Part shown: piece after piece, positions 9,382 to 18,166 of the stretch
How the letters are laid out: every line of letters starts with the position of its first letter
How positions within the stretch are numbered: position 1 is the stretch's first letter
Assembly: GCA_012518275.1 (NCBI GenBank)
Contig: JAAYSS010000047.1
Span: 1 to 64,000 of the forward strand
Length of the DNA: 64,000 bases
Source: Bacteroidales bacterium
Lineage (GTDB): Bacteria; Bacteroidota; Bacteroidia; Bacteroidales; Paludibacteraceae
Direction: 5' to 3'
Notes under the pieces: generated by a model
Seen by the model: only the letters and a program-made list of their open reading frames with translations
The model's database searches: none
What the model was told of the DNA's origin: nothing
Made by a program: the position numbers and the translations under genes

Positions 9382-9415
9382 AAAATCCCCTTCCTATAAA
9401 AGGGAAAGGGATTTT
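9382..9415 (-). terminator. Terminator after rubrerythrin
   Basis: G/C-rich inverted repeat (AATCCCTTTCCC / GGAAGGGGATT on the minus strand) with a T-rich end, about 33 bases after the rubrerythrin stop. Nearly symmetrical, so it may act on both strands. Confidence 0.65.
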
Positions 9416-9448
9416 ATTAGTTCGAAAACAACAAACTATTTTACTATT

Positions 9449-10027
9449 TTAGAAGTTCGTTTTCATTTCTTCAAAATAGGCTTGTAGGTGTGCGCATGTA
9501 GGACAAGCTTTTGGTGCTTCTTTTCCGTAATGAATATGTCCACATACGCGGCATTGCCAGTAAATATCTTCTTCGCGAGAGAAAACGGTACCTTCTTCCA
9601 CCCGTTTTTGTAGTTTGCGGTAGCGCTCTTCGTGCCCTTTTTCGGCAGCTGCAATTTTTCTCCATGTAGCTGCAATGTTTGCAAATCCTTCCTTTTCGGC
9701 AACATCAGCAAAATGTGGATAAAGCTCAGCCCACTCTTCATTTTCGCCGTCAGCAGCAGCTTTCAGGTTTTCAGCAGTAGTGCCTTCCACGCCGGCAGGA
9801 TACATGGCAGTGATTTCTACCATTCCGCCTTCCAAATAACGGAAGAATTTTTTCGCGTGCATATATTCTTGATCAGCAGTTTCAAGAAAAATAGCTGCAA
9901 TTTGTTCGTATCCTTCTTTTTTAGCAATTGCTGCAAACATATTGTAGCGGTTACGTGCTTGGCTTTCACCAGCAAATGATTTTAGCAGATTTTGCTCAGT
10001 CTGAGTTCCTTTTAAACTTTTCTTCAT
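9449..10027 (-). CDS. rbr: Rubrerythrin
   Basis: Non-haem iron peroxidase that reduces hydrogen peroxide in anaerobes and microaerophiles, cytosolic. The N-terminal ferritin-like four-helix domain (about 1-140) carries di-iron ligands in FAGESQARNRY (Glu21), LETADQEYMHAKKF (Glu and His near 49-57) and AAAEKGHEERY (Glu and His near 129-132). The C-terminal rubredoxin-like domain has Cys159, Cys162, Cys175 and Cys178 (CRVC...CPTC). The 192-residue length is normal. It has its own promoter box and terminator. It fits an anaerobic lifestyle. Confidence 0.95.
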   Translation of the reverse strand: MKKSLKGTQTEQNLLKSFAGESQARNRYNMFAAIAKKEGYEQIAAIFLETADQEYMHAKKFFRYLEGGMVEITAMYPAGVEGTTAENLKAAADGENEEWAELYPHFADVAEKEGFANIAATWRKIAAAEKGHEERYRKLQKRVEEGTVFSREEDIYWQCRVCGHIHYGKEAPKACPTCAHLQAYFEEMKTNF

Positions 10028-10070
10028 AATGATAAATTTTTTATTTATAAATTATTTGAATCTCTTTCTA

Positions 10071-10078
10071 CAAAATTA
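10071..10078 (-). promoter_or_regulatory. -7 box (TAATTTTG) for rubrerythrin
   Basis: TAnnTTTG match on the minus strand, 44 bases upstream of the rubrerythrin ATG at 10027. Confidence 0.55.
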
Positions 10079-10220
10079 ACAAAATCCAAAAGGAAAAACA
10101 ACGACAAATCGGGTTATTAGATTCATGTCCTTGTCGTAAAAAGATAACAGACAAGAATTCAGCTTGTTACTTTCCCCGACACTGTTTTAATTTGTTTTCA
10201 TTCTAAATGATTCGACACAT

Positions 10221-12140
10221 TTAATTCAGCGCTATTTTAATGCCGGCGTTGATGTTAATTTTTGGTTGTTTGATTCCGCCAAACTCAACGTATTCTTGGT
10301 TCAAAATATTATTTGCTTCTGTGAATAAAGTCATCTGATTACCTTTCCAGATTAATTTCGAATTTAGCATCCAGTAGGGGCTGTAATCGGTCAATTCATT
10401 GTTTGTAAAATCGGTGTAATTTCCCGCACGGTCAAACATTGCCAAGTTCCAGTGCATCGAAAGCTTTGACCAAATGGAATGATTTAAATTAAACACTAAT
10501 TTATGTTTCAGGTAGTCGAGCGCATATTTACTGTCGTAACCTTCCGCCTTTTTATCCAGATTTAAAAATGAATAATTCGCACCGATTGATTGAATAAAAC
10601 TGTTAGTGAAGCGATACTCGCCACTCGTTTCAAATCCGACAGCATTCACGTTGGTTAAATTACGGCTTTCCCACTTTTCGGCATCGGGCATTTTTACCCA
10701 GTCAATGATGTTGTTCCCAAGACGATAAAAAGCAGAAGCCGTTAATGTCCAGCTTATCGGGTTGATTTTGGTGCCAAGCTCAAAAGTAGTCGATTTTTCG
10801 GGTTGCAAGTTCGGATTACTTATTTGCACTGCGCTTTGGTAGTATAAATCGGTGAATGTCGGCAGACGAACAGCCGAATTGGCAGCTACAAAAATACGTG
10901 AGTACGCTGTTGGTCGGTATGCTAAATCTGCACCGCCGTTCACGTGTGTGCCAAATTGTTTGTTTTGAGTAAGTGCTGCGCCGACAGAAGCGTACCATTT
11001 TCCAAGCACCAAGCTGTGATCCAAGAACACGGTTGAAAGCAGCCTGTTTGCTTCCTTAGTAAATGTTTTGTCTTCTTCAAAAGGAATTTTCTTAGATTTT
11101 GTGATATCTTCTCCCAGCACAGTACTGAAAATATGTTCGTTGCGCACGTCAAGCCCAAGCGTAGTTTTCCCAAATTTCCAAGAAAGAGAAGTGCCTAATT
11201 TTCCACCCGTAATATCGGTCTGATGGTAGTTGTGGTCGGTGTACCAAGAGATTTTTTCTGCTCCTTCGAAATTCCTGAAAAGTTCAAAGCGATCGTGATG
11301 ACGCCGCCAGTAAGCCTGCGAATTAAAACTCCAACTGCCTGATTTTAAGTTCCAATCTAGTGCCGAGAACATGGTTTTAGTGTGTTCAAATTGATTGGGG
11401 AATTTTTCGCTGTAAAAGCTGTTGGCTCCAAATGATTTCTGCTGATAAGCCATTTGCAGACTAAATTTACCAGCTTTCTCTGTTCTTAGGCTATTTTGAA
11501 GATACGCGCTGGCAATAGTAAAATCAGTGTTGTCAATGTACCCATCGCTTCTTTTGTGTGAAACAGAACCAAATGTGCTGATTTTTTCATCGGAATAATT
11601 CCCGGAAATAATATTTGAAAGGTACCCGTAACTTCCGGCAGAAGTCTGAATTGAAACGTTTTTTTCTTCTTTTTCATCGGTAATAATATTAATGGCGCCA
11701 CTGAAAGCGTTGGGCCCAAGGACACGTGCAGCAGAACCTTGCAAAATTTCCACGCGGCTTACATCAGCTAAATCGATCGGAATATCTAAATTGTAGTGTC
11801 CTGTCTGCGGATCGGTAATGTTCACACCATTTAAAAGCACCAAAATCTGATCAAAAGAGCCACCACGGATGCTTACATCTGACTGCACGCCATACATTCC
11901 GCGCTGCCGAACATCAACACCTGCAACGTAGTCCAACAAATCATCGATGCTTCTTACCGCATTTTTTTCGATTTCAAGCTTATCAATCACGCCGATAATT
12001 CGCCCGAGATTTGAGTACATTTTTGTTCGCCCGGCACTTACTTCCAATTCATTAAGTTCTACATCTTCTGTTGGAACTTCAGCTTTTAAACTTGCCAAAA
12101 CACAGATGGCAATTGTCAGAAAATAGATTTTTAGTTTCAT
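10221..12140 (-). CDS. TonB-dependent outer-membrane receptor (BtuB-like)
   Basis: Gated outer-membrane barrel driven by TonB. Signal peptide at about 1-20, plug domain at about 40-155 with the RGGSFDQILVLLNGVNITDP and VEILQGSAARVLGPNAFSGAINI blocks, then a beta-barrel to residue 639. No N-terminal carboxypeptidase-like (SusC type) domain is present, so it resembles the vitamin/metal class rather than glycan importers. The overall look is BtuB-like, but no cobalamin riboswitch was seen and the substrate is unknown. The start codon is 4 bases after the small ORF stop and immediately after a strong terminator-like hairpin. A lipoprotein gene heads the operon. A B12-dependent metH lies 5 kb away, which is only weak support. 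Confidence 0.87.
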   Translation of the reverse strand: MKLKIYFLTIAICVLASLKAEVPTEDVELNELEVSAGRTKMYSNLGRIIGVIDKLEIEKNAVRSIDDLLDYVAGVDVRQRGMYGVQSDVSIRGGSFDQILVLLNGVNITDPQTGHYNLDIPIDLADVSRVEILQGSAARVLGPNAFSGAINIITDEKEEKNVSIQTSAGSYGYLSNIISGNYSDEKISTFGSVSHKRSDGYIDNTDFTIASAYLQNSLRTEKAGKFSLQMAYQQKSFGANSFYSEKFPNQFEHTKTMFSALDWNLKSGSWSFNSQAYWRRHHDRFELFRNFEGAEKISWYTDHNYHQTDITGGKLGTSLSWKFGKTTLGLDVRNEHIFSTVLGEDITKSKKIPFEEDKTFTKEANRLLSTVFLDHSLVLGKWYASVGAALTQNKQFGTHVNGGADLAYRPTAYSRIFVAANSAVRLPTFTDLYYQSAVQISNPNLQPEKSTTFELGTKINPISWTLTASAFYRLGNNIIDWVKMPDAEKWESRNLTNVNAVGFETSGEYRFTNSFIQSIGANYSFLNLDKKAEGYDSKYALDYLKHKLVFNLNHSIWSKLSMHWNLAMFDRAGNYTDFTNNELTDYSPYWMLNSKLIWKGNQMTLFTEANNILNQEYVEFGGIKQPKININAGIKIALN

Positions 12141-12144
12141 TTTT

Positions 12145-12507
12145 TTAAATAAAAAAAGTTGGAATAGAGATTTTTCTCCACTCCAACTTCGGATTAATAA
12201 ATAATATTTGATTTAAGCCACCAACAGGAATGTCAGTAGCAAAAGTTTGTATGTTTATCTGTAATAAATTCTCAAAAAGAAGTACCTCCGATTCATCTTC
12301 CTCCTTTTTATTTTTAAGTGAATCTTTAGCGAAAATATTGTTTTCAACCGAAAACGAATTCGTTTTTAAAATCGCCATATCGCTGATACCTGCACTTACT
12401 TGTCCAATTGAAATAACTTTATTCAATCCAGCAAATACAGCATAATTTTTCCGGCTCCAACGACGGAATCGAAAGCTTTTGGCGGGCTGTAGGCTGTTTT
12501 TTCTCAC
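12145..12507 (-). CDS. Small basic-headed protein of unknown function between lipoprotein and TonB receptor
   Basis: 120 codons starting at GTG; an in-frame TGA lies two codons upstream, which limits the start. The N-terminus is rich in Arg, Ser and aromatic residues (FRRWSRKNYAVFAGL), followed by an ISIGQVSAGISD stretch, an acidic middle (KKEEDESEV) and a hydrophobic tail. There is no signal peptide or recognised domain. It starts 8 bases after the lipoprotein stop and ends 4 bases before the TonB receptor. The last 14 or so codons are also the terminator-like hairpin at 12156-12189. It may be a true small protein, or a translated leader controlling the receptor. Confidence 0.55.
   Translation of the reverse strand: MRKNSLQPAKSFRFRRWSRKNYAVFAGLNKVISIGQVSAGISDMAILKTNSFSVENNIFAKDSLKNKKEEDESEVLLFENLLQINIQTFATDIPVGGLNQILFINPKLEWRKISIPTFFI
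12156..12189 (-). terminator. Terminator-like hairpin in front of the TonB receptor (possible attenuator)
   Basis: On the minus strand a 14-bp stem (AAGTTGGAGTGGAG pairing with CTCTATTCCAACTT, two G-U pairs), a 6-base AAAAAT loop and a run of seven T form a textbook intrinsic terminator. It sits wholly within the end of the small ORF and 16 bases before the receptor ATG. Confidence 0.7.
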
Positions 12508-12514
12508 AATTCAA

Positions 12515-13924
12515 TTAATATTTGTAAGGATTTTCGATGTAATCTTTGAAACTATAAAAATTCACTTTTATTTTCCACACGTCTGCCAACGGTGCGGTTA
12601 CTGATTTACCGCCGATAACGTATAGGCTGTTGTCTTTCGCGTCCATTATCAACGAAGCATTCACACGTGGGGTAAATTTTTCAGGAAGTACGTTTGTGGT
12701 TGAATCCGGCAAAACCCAGTTCATGCCTTCGTTTATCGACTGTCTTAGCTGAGTCGTGTCAATTGTATGAGTGTCCGTAGTACCACCGAGCATCAGCAGT
12801 TTACTACCATAATATTCTACAGATGCATTAGAAACAGGGTCTATTTTGCTGTTCGCATTTTGAAGGTCCAACCAGTTCAACGTATCGGAAATTGCCCGAT
12901 TTTCGGCAGACCAGATGGTGTTTAGTCTTTTTCCAGAAGGGGAATATCCGCCAATAACAATTGTTTTTTCTCTTCCAAGTTTTGGGCGGAAAGTCGTTGT
13001 TGCAAAATCAGAAACAGGGAAATTATCGTTGAAAATTTTATTTCCGGACAGCGTCCAGTTGATTCCGTCAGCAGAGTTAGCAATGCGGACATTATTGCTG
13101 GTTTTCTCTTTGGCTACTGCCCAAAGATTATTTTTGAAACCAAATAAAAGCGAAACGTAGTCGTAGGCTGTATCTGCCACTATATTATGTTTCGTCCAGA
13201 AGACTCCATTTGTTGATTTGTAGAGCTCCACACCGTTGTGAAGAAGATAAATTGCATTATTGAATACCACCATATCTCTTAGTTTGGCATTTAGCGGAAG
13301 TCCGTCAAGCCTAGCATCATTCTGCCAATTTTTAGCGTCAAGCGAAGTAAAGAGAGAATTGGAATCGGCATGCCCAAAATAGTAGAAAAATTTACCGTTT
13401 AGTTGTACCGCCTTCTGATTGTCAGAAATTTGAGCCGTGATATTTGAGTTTAGTTCACTCCAAACATGCTTGTAGGGTTCCACCTTGTGAACGCGAAGCT
13501 CTATCACATATTCTTTTGTTGTTTCTTCGTCGGTAGCCAAGTTTTTGATTTTCACAGGATTGGTAAAATCAACGTGTTTGGTTGTAGATCCTTGGGTAGT
13601 GTTGTAAAAACCCGGAGACTCGGATACTGTATCGTTGATGATAAAGCCAATTGAACTAGCAAAACGGAAATTCAAAAAAAGACTATCTATTTTGGTACCA
13701 TATGGAAGTGAGTCTAAGTTATATATTGAGTCGCTAACATTGTCTATAGTAAACTCCGCTAATGATGCGTTTGGCGAATAAGATGAGTTTTGGATAGCTA
13801 CATGCAACACAGAAGCATCACTGGAAGGTTGAGCCAGCTGAGTGCCGGAATCTTTAAGACAACTCGTTGCAAAAAACGCTATCAACGATAGCAGAAACAA
13901 ATTATTATGATGTAAATACTTCAT
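12515..13924 (-). CDS. Surface lipoprotein with predicted beta-propeller (DUF6242-like)
   Basis: 469-residue exported lipoprotein: signal sequence with lipobox FATSC (Cys about 22). An N-terminal beta-rich module (about 35-150) ends in DFTNPVKIKNLATDEETTKEYVIELRV. Residues 150-460 contain repeated strand units of the kind NLWAVA, IVIGGYSP, LLMLGG and LYVIGG, as in Kelch-like propellers. It resembles DUF6242 proteins of Bacteroidales, from memory. It leads an operon with a small ORF and a TonB receptor. By analogy with the propeller lipoprotein BtuG capping BtuB, it may capture the receptor ligand; that is inference. Confidence 0.75.
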   Translation of the reverse strand: MKYLHHNNLFLLSLIAFFATSCLKDSGTQLAQPSSDASVLHVAIQNSSYSPNASLAEFTIDNVSDSIYNLDSLPYGTKIDSLFLNFRFASSIGFIINDTVSESPGFYNTTQGSTTKHVDFTNPVKIKNLATDEETTKEYVIELRVHKVEPYKHVWSELNSNITAQISDNQKAVQLNGKFFYYFGHADSNSLFTSLDAKNWQNDARLDGLPLNAKLRDMVVFNNAIYLLHNGVELYKSTNGVFWTKHNIVADTAYDYVSLLFGFKNNLWAVAKEKTSNNVRIANSADGINWTLSGNKIFNDNFPVSDFATTTFRPKLGREKTIVIGGYSPSGKRLNTIWSAENRAISDTLNWLDLQNANSKIDPVSNASVEYYGSKLLMLGGTTDTHTIDTTQLRQSINEGMNWVLPDSTTNVLPEKFTPRVNASLIMDAKDNSLYVIGGKSVTAPLADVWKIKVNFYSFKDYIENPYKY

Positions 13925-13958
13925 CGCAAATGTTGTTAGTGAAGTTGAGTATTGTCTG

Positions 13959-13966
13959 CAAAGTTA
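13959..13966 (-). promoter_or_regulatory. -7 box (TAACTTTG) for the lipoprotein-TonB operon
   Basis: TAnnTTTG match followed by CAG, 35 bases before the ATG at 13924. The short leader leaves no room for a riboswitch. Confidence 0.6.
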
Positions 13967-14042
13967 AAAAACTATTTGTACTCTTTACAAAAAACGGTAG
14001 AAAGTTTTATTTTTTTAAAAATATCTTGGTGCAAAATATAAA

Positions 14043-14075
14043 AAAGAGAAACTCGTGCTTGAATTTCTCTTTAAA
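14043..14075 (-). terminator. Terminator after rplS
   Basis: Inverted repeat AAAGAGAAA / TTTCTCTTT with a 12-base loop and flanking T-run on the minus strand, 22 bases beyond the rplS stop. Confidence 0.7.
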
Positions 14076-14096
14076 TTTTTGTATATGTGTAAAAAC

Positions 14097-14444
14097 TTAC
14101 AATCTTCTTTCTCGAATACGGGCAGCCTTACCGGTACGTTTGCGCAGATAATAAAGTTTAGCACGACGCACCTTACCTTTTTTATTTACAGTGATAGTTT
14201 CTACGAAAGGTGAATCCATCGGGAAAATACGCTCAACACCCACGTTACCGGACATTTTACGCACAGTAAAACGCTTTTTATTCCGATGTCCAACAATTTT
14301 GATTACAATGCCCTTAAACTCTTGAATACGTTCTTTGTTACCCTCTTTAATACGGTAACCAACAGTTATAGTGTCTCCAGCTTTGAATACAGGGAAGTTT
14401 TTTTCCTGATCAAATGCTTGTTCTGCAACTTTTATTAAGTCCAT
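14097..14444 (-). CDS. rplS: 50S ribosomal protein L19
   Basis: Large-subunit protein at the 30S-50S interface. 115 residues, the family length, with conserved blocks FKAGDTITVGYRIKEGNKER, FTVRKMSGNVGVERIFPM and the C-terminal RRAKLYYLR motif. It has its own promoter box about 95 bases upstream and a terminator, so it is transcribed alone here, unlike the rpsP-rimM-trmD-rplS operon of many bacteria. Confidence 0.96.
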   Translation of the reverse strand: MDLIKVAEQAFDQEKNFPVFKAGDTITVGYRIKEGNKERIQEFKGIVIKIVGHRNKKRFTVRKMSGNVGVERIFPMDSPFVETITVNKKGKVRRAKLYYLRKRTGKAARIRERRL

Positions 14445-14538
14445 GATTTAATTTTATTATGTTGATACTATACGCAATATACACAGGCTTATTCGGATTT
14501 TTTCCTTGCTGTCAGAGATTACGCTGATTTTTGGACTG

Positions 14539-14546
14539 CAAAAGTA
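14539..14546 (-). promoter_or_regulatory. -7 box (TACTTTTG) for rplS
   Basis: TAnnTTTG match followed by CAG on the minus strand; leader of about 90 bases to rplS. The hpt promoter lies about 110 bases away on the other strand. Confidence 0.6.
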
Positions 14547-14654
14547 CGGTTTTTATTTTAAATAGGCAAAAGCTTCTGTGGAAAATAATTTACATTTTCT
14601 TTTTTTAAAAAATAAAAGTATCATAAAAATAGGGATTGTTTGTGATTTTTTGAG

Positions 14655-14662
14655 TAATTTTG
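14655..14662 (+). promoter_or_regulatory. -7 box (TAATTTTG) for the hpt-adk-obg-pgeF group
   Basis: TAnnTTTG followed by CAG, 28 bases before the hpt ATG at 14690. It overlaps the TTG at 14660 that the ORF track took as start. Confidence 0.6.
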
Positions 14663-14689
14663 CAGTTTAAAATTAGATTAGAACTTACT

Positions 14690-15226
14690 ATGAGTGTCAT
14701 TACAATAAAAGACAAGCGGTTCAGACTCTCCATTACTCACGAAGAAATTCAGGAAGCAGTAAAAAAAGTAGGTGAAACCATTAACAAAGATTTAGCTGAT
14801 ACAAATCCGCTTTTTATCTGTGTACTTAATGGTGCATTTATGTTTGCAGGTGATTTGATGAAAATAGTCGATATCCCCTGCCAAATTACCTTTGTCAAAC
14901 TTTCATCCTACGAAGGGTTGGTCACAACCGGTACTGTGAAAGAAGTGATTGGACTCAACGAAAGTGTAGTAGGTAGAAATGTAGTAGTTGTAGAAGATAT
15001 TGTGGATACTGGTATCACAATGGAAAAAATCATCAAGTCACTCGAAGCAAAAGGAGCAGCTGATATAAAAGTGGTTACCTTCCTTCAAAAACCTGCCGCT
15101 CTACAACGCGACATCAAAATTGACTACATAGCCATGAAAATTCCCAATGATTTCATTGTTGGATATGGACTTGACTATGATAGCTACGGCAGAAATCTGA
15201 AAGACATATATACAGTAATAGATTAA
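14690..15226 (+). CDS. hpt: Hypoxanthine phosphoribosyltransferase
   Basis: Purine-salvage enzyme converting hypoxanthine (and often guanine) plus PRPP to IMP/GMP in the cytosol. The 178-residue protein carries the PRPP-binding motif VVEDIVDTG at about 100-108, a flexible-loop region around LSSYEGLVTTG and the purine-binding end DFIVGYGLDY. The ATG at 14690 is chosen because the track start overlaps the promoter. It heads a plus-strand group with adk, obg and pgeF, an arrangement common in Bacteroidetes. Confidence 0.94.
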   Translation: MSVITIKDKRFRLSITHEEIQEAVKKVGETINKDLADTNPLFICVLNGAFMFAGDLMKIVDIPCQITFVKLSSYEGLVTTGTVKEVIGLNESVVGRNVVVVEDIVDTGITMEKIIKSLEAKGAADIKVVTFLQKPAALQRDIKIDYIAMKIPNDFIVGYGLDYDSYGRNLKDIYTVID

Positions 15227-15268
15227 ATTTTTATCAATAAAATATTTAATTAAGCGTTAGTTTTTAAC

Positions 15269-15925
15269 ATGGGCACGCTTCATTTTGCCCAACACATTTG
15301 TGGTATGGAAACAGAAAACGAAAATTCAATTCAGCACTGCGATGATTTAATAAATATAATCATCTGCGGTGCGCCAGGAAGTGGCAAGGGAACTCAAAGT
15401 GATTTAATCATCAAAAAATACAACTTGAAGCATATTTCATCCGGAGATATACTGAGAAAAGAAATCGAAAAAGGAACAAAACTGGGCAAAGAGATAGATA
15501 ATGTAATCTCAAAAGGTCAGTTGGTAGAAGATGAAATCATTACTAAGTTAGTTGAAACAGAAATTGACAGTCTTGATAAAAAACTTTACAAAGGGATTAT
15601 TTTAGATGGATATCCGCGTACATTAAGTCAAGCTAAGGAACTTGAAAAGATTTTCAGAAAACGAGGTACTTGCATGAATGTGCTTATCTACTTACAAGTA
15701 GAAGAAGAAGAACTTATCAGTCGGCTACTTAACCGAGGAAAAACTTCAGGACGAAGTGACGATAACCTGGAAACCATCCAAAAGCGACTCATAGTGTATG
15801 AAAATCAGACCAAGCCGGTAGTTGATTTTTACAAAAGCATAGGAAAATACGCCAATATCCACGGCACAGGAAGTTTGGATGAAATTTTTGAAAGAGTCTC
15901 CGCAGCGATTGATAAAGCCGTGTAA
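15269..15925 (+). CDS. adk: Adenylate kinase
   Basis: Balances AMP, ADP and ATP in the cytosol. P-loop GAPGSGKGT at 34-42, AMP-binding SSGDILR and DGYPRT motifs, and a short LID (RGKTSGRSDD) without zinc cysteines, as in the short adenylate kinase type of about 190 residues. The protein as listed has about 28 extra N-terminal residues before the usual INIIICGAPG start. An internal ATG at 15305 (METENEN) is an equally possible start, leaving a 16-residue acidic extension; no Met lies closer. Downstream of hpt by 42 bases. Confidence 0.92.
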   Translation: MGTLHFAQHICGMETENENSIQHCDDLINIIICGAPGSGKGTQSDLIIKKYNLKHISSGDILRKEIEKGTKLGKEIDNVISKGQLVEDEIITKLVETEIDSLDKKLYKGIILDGYPRTLSQAKELEKIFRKRGTCMNVLIYLQVEEEELISRLLNRGKTSGRSDDNLETIQKRLIVYENQTKPVVDFYKSIGKYANIHGTGSLDEIFERVSAAIDKAV

Positions 15926-15991
15926 ATAACTCGTAAATCCATTGTACCGAAATCAAAAAACAATGGATTTATTTTTAAAATATAAAATAAT

Positions 15992-17101
15992 ATGACAACA
16001 GGTTCAAATTTTGTAGATTATGTGAAAATATTTTGCCGATCAGGAAAAGGCGGCGCCGGGTCGGTACACTTTCACCGTGCAAAATATATTCCGAAAGGCG
16101 GACCTGATGGTGGAGACGGCGGAAGAGGCGGACATGTGATACTCCGCGGGAACAGAAACCTGTGGACATTGCTTCATTTAAAATATGCAAGACATATCTT
16201 TGCAAGTGACGGAGAAGGAGGAAGCAGAAACCGCCGCATTGGAAAAGATGGCGAAGATCAAATCATAGAAGTACCGCTCGGAACCGTAGTGTATGACGGC
16301 GATAACGGAAAATTCCTTTGCGATATAAAAGAAGATGGGCAAGAATTAGTGTTGCTGAAAGGTGGTCAGGGCGGAAAGGGAAACTGGCATTTCCGTTCTT
16401 CTACCAATCAAACCCCGCGCTATGCTCAGCCCGGTGAACCACGCATAGAAAAAACCATTATCATGCAACTGAAAGTCCTTGCCGATGTCGGTTTAGTAGG
16501 ATTTCCAAATGCGGGAAAATCGACCCTACTCTCTGTTGTTTCTGCCGCCAAGCCAAAAATTGCCGATTATCCTTTTACCACACTCGTTCCCAATTTAGGC
16601 ATTGTAAGCCATCGTGACAATCAATCGTTTGTAATGGCTGATATACCGGGAATAATCAAAGGCGCATCAAAAGGGAAAGGACTGGGGCTTAGATTTTTAA
16701 GGCATATAGAGAGAAATTCCATCCTGCTTTTTATGATTCCGGCAGACAGTAAAGACATTAAAAAAGAGTATGAAATTTTGCTAAATGAATTGAAACAGTA
16801 TAACCCTCAATTAGCTGATAAACAACGAATACTTGCCATTTCAAAATGTGACATGCTGGATGACGAACTGATTACAGAGATGAAAAAACTGCTGCCCAAA
16901 GATGTTCAAACTGTGTTTATCTCTTCTGTAAGTGGATTGGGAATTAATGAGTTGAAAGACCTGATTTGGACAGAACTCAACAAAGAATCAAATATAATTT
17001 TGGATATAGCGCACCAACCGATGGATATGATTCAAGTAGATGAACCTGACGAAAAGACAGAAAAGGATTTTGATAATGATGATATAGATTGGGATGACTA
17101 A
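15992..17101 (+). CDS. obgE: GTPase Obg/CgtA
   Basis: Essential GTPase linked to 50S ribosome assembly and stress signalling. The glycine-rich Obg fold spans about 1-160 ([13 protein letters not shown] and GGQGGKGN blocks), the G1 motif GFPNAGKST is at 170-178, G3 lies in DIPGIIKGA, and a TKxD-like G4 appears as SKCD. The C-terminal tail is strongly acidic (about 345-369), typical of the family. The last 8 bases overlap the pgeF start. Confidence 0.95.
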   Translation: MTTGSNFVDYVKIFCRSGKGGAGSVHFHRAKYIPKGGPDGGDGGRGGHVILRGNRNLWTLLHLKYARHIFASDGEGGSRNRRIGKDGEDQIIEVPLGTVVYDGDNGKFLCDIKEDGQELVLLKGGQGGKGNWHFRSSTNQTPRYAQPGEPRIEKTIIMQLKVLADVGLVGFPNAGKSTLLSVVSAAKPKIADYPFTTLVPNLGIVSHRDNQSFVMADIPGIIKGASKGKGLGLRFLRHIERNSILLFMIPADSKDIKKEYEILLNELKQYNPQLADKQRILAISKCDMLDDELITEMKKLLPKDVQTVFISSVSGLGINELKDLIWTELNKESNIILDIAHQPMDMIQVDEPDEKTEKDFDNDDIDWDD

Positions 17102-17897
17102 AAGTAAAAGTGCCATTGATGTTGTTAAATACCCGATTCTGAGTAAGTTTAATGAGATTTTACACTTTACTTCTACTCGTACAGGAGGTGTTAGCCAAGG
17201 TTATTATGCTTCCTTGAATTTGGGTAAGTTTTCAAATGATGACCCTAAAAACATACATGAAAACTTTACTCGATTTCTAAAAGAAATCAATATCAGCAAA
17301 AATCAACTACATCTCCCCTTTCAAACTCATGAAGATGTTGTTTTAAATATTGATGATAAGTTTCTTAATCAAAAGGAAAAGAATCAGCAAGAAAAACTTC
17401 ACGGGGTAGATGCAGTAATTACAAACCTTCCGAATCAATGTGTCTGTGTTTCCACGGCTGACTGTGTCCCGATTCTCATCTATGACCCTGTGAAAAAAGT
17501 AGTTGGTGCCGCACATGCCGGCTGGCGAGGCACTTGTTCTCGAATTGCAAAGAAAACGGTGAACGCTATGAAGGAACACTATCATTCCAATCCGACAGTT
17601 TTAGTTGCTGTGCTTGGTGCTTCCATTTCTCCAAACATGTATGAGGTTGGTGATGAACTAATTACCTATTTTCAAGAAAAAAACTTTGACATCGATAAAA
17701 TATTTTTCAAGAAAAAAGAAAACTACCATCTTGATCTTTGGACAGCCAATAAATTGATTTTGTTGGAAGCCGGAATTTTAGAAAAGAATATTGAAGTTTC
17801 CGGATACTGCACATTTACAGAACACGAGCGTTTTTTCTCAGCTCGTCAACTTGGAATAAAATCAGGAAGGATGGTTAGTGGAATTATGATAAAATAA
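17094..17897 (+). CDS. pgeF: Peptidoglycan editing factor PgeF / YfiH-family (laccase-domain) protein
   Basis: 267-residue member of the YfiH family (once called multicopper polyphenol oxidase), shown in other bacteria to clear mis-incorporated amino acids from peptidoglycan precursors and to have purine nucleoside activities. Metal-ligand motifs are present: the His in FQTHEDVV, the Cys in STADCVPI and the His in AAHAGWRGT. The start codon overlaps the obg stop by 8 bases, indicating translational coupling. Length is normal. Confidence 0.88.
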   Translation: MTKSKSAIDVVKYPILSKFNEILHFTSTRTGGVSQGYYASLNLGKFSNDDPKNIHENFTRFLKEINISKNQLHLPFQTHEDVVLNIDDKFLNQKEKNQQEKLHGVDAVITNLPNQCVCVSTADCVPILIYDPVKKVVGAAHAGWRGTCSRIAKKTVNAMKEHYHSNPTVLVAVLGASISPNMYEVGDELITYFQEKNFDIDKIFFKKKENYHLDLWTANKLILLEAGILEKNIEVSGYCTFTEHERFFSARQLGIKSGRMVSGIMIK

Positions 17898-17917
17898 AAA
17901 TCTCAGCAATTAGTTTT

Positions 17918-18115
17918 TTATAAATTTTCAAATATTTTCTCCAAATCTTTGTCAATTTCGTGAAGTTGCTTTTTACAGATTTCTATTAATTCCGTTGCTC
18001 GTTTCACTTTTTCCGAAATCAATTCCATATTAATTTCCGTGTTGCTTTCAAGCTCATTGAGAATTTTTTCTAACTCTTCAATCGCTTCCGTATAAGTCTG
18101 TTTTGATTTTCCCAT
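17918..18115 (-). CDS. xseB: Exodeoxyribonuclease VII small subunit
   Basis: Small coiled-coil subunit of exonuclease VII, degrading single-stranded DNA together with XseA. 65 residues from the ATG at 18115 (the track start at 18130 is a TTG): TYTEAIEELEKILNELES is the family signature. xseA is not in this window. The gene follows the CLC channel on the same strand by 51 bases. Confidence 0.87.
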   Translation of the reverse strand: MGKSKQTYTEAIEELEKILNELESNTEINMELISEKVKRATELIEICKKQLHEIDKDLEKIFENL

Positions 18116-18166
18116 TCTTCTTATATTCAAATAATTACTATATTTAAATTTATGTTATCCAATACG

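Noticed and set aside
13925-14040. Possible cobalamin riboswitch before the lipoprotein-TonB operon
   Set aside because: Only about 30 bases lie between the promoter and the ATG and no B12-box sequence is visible.
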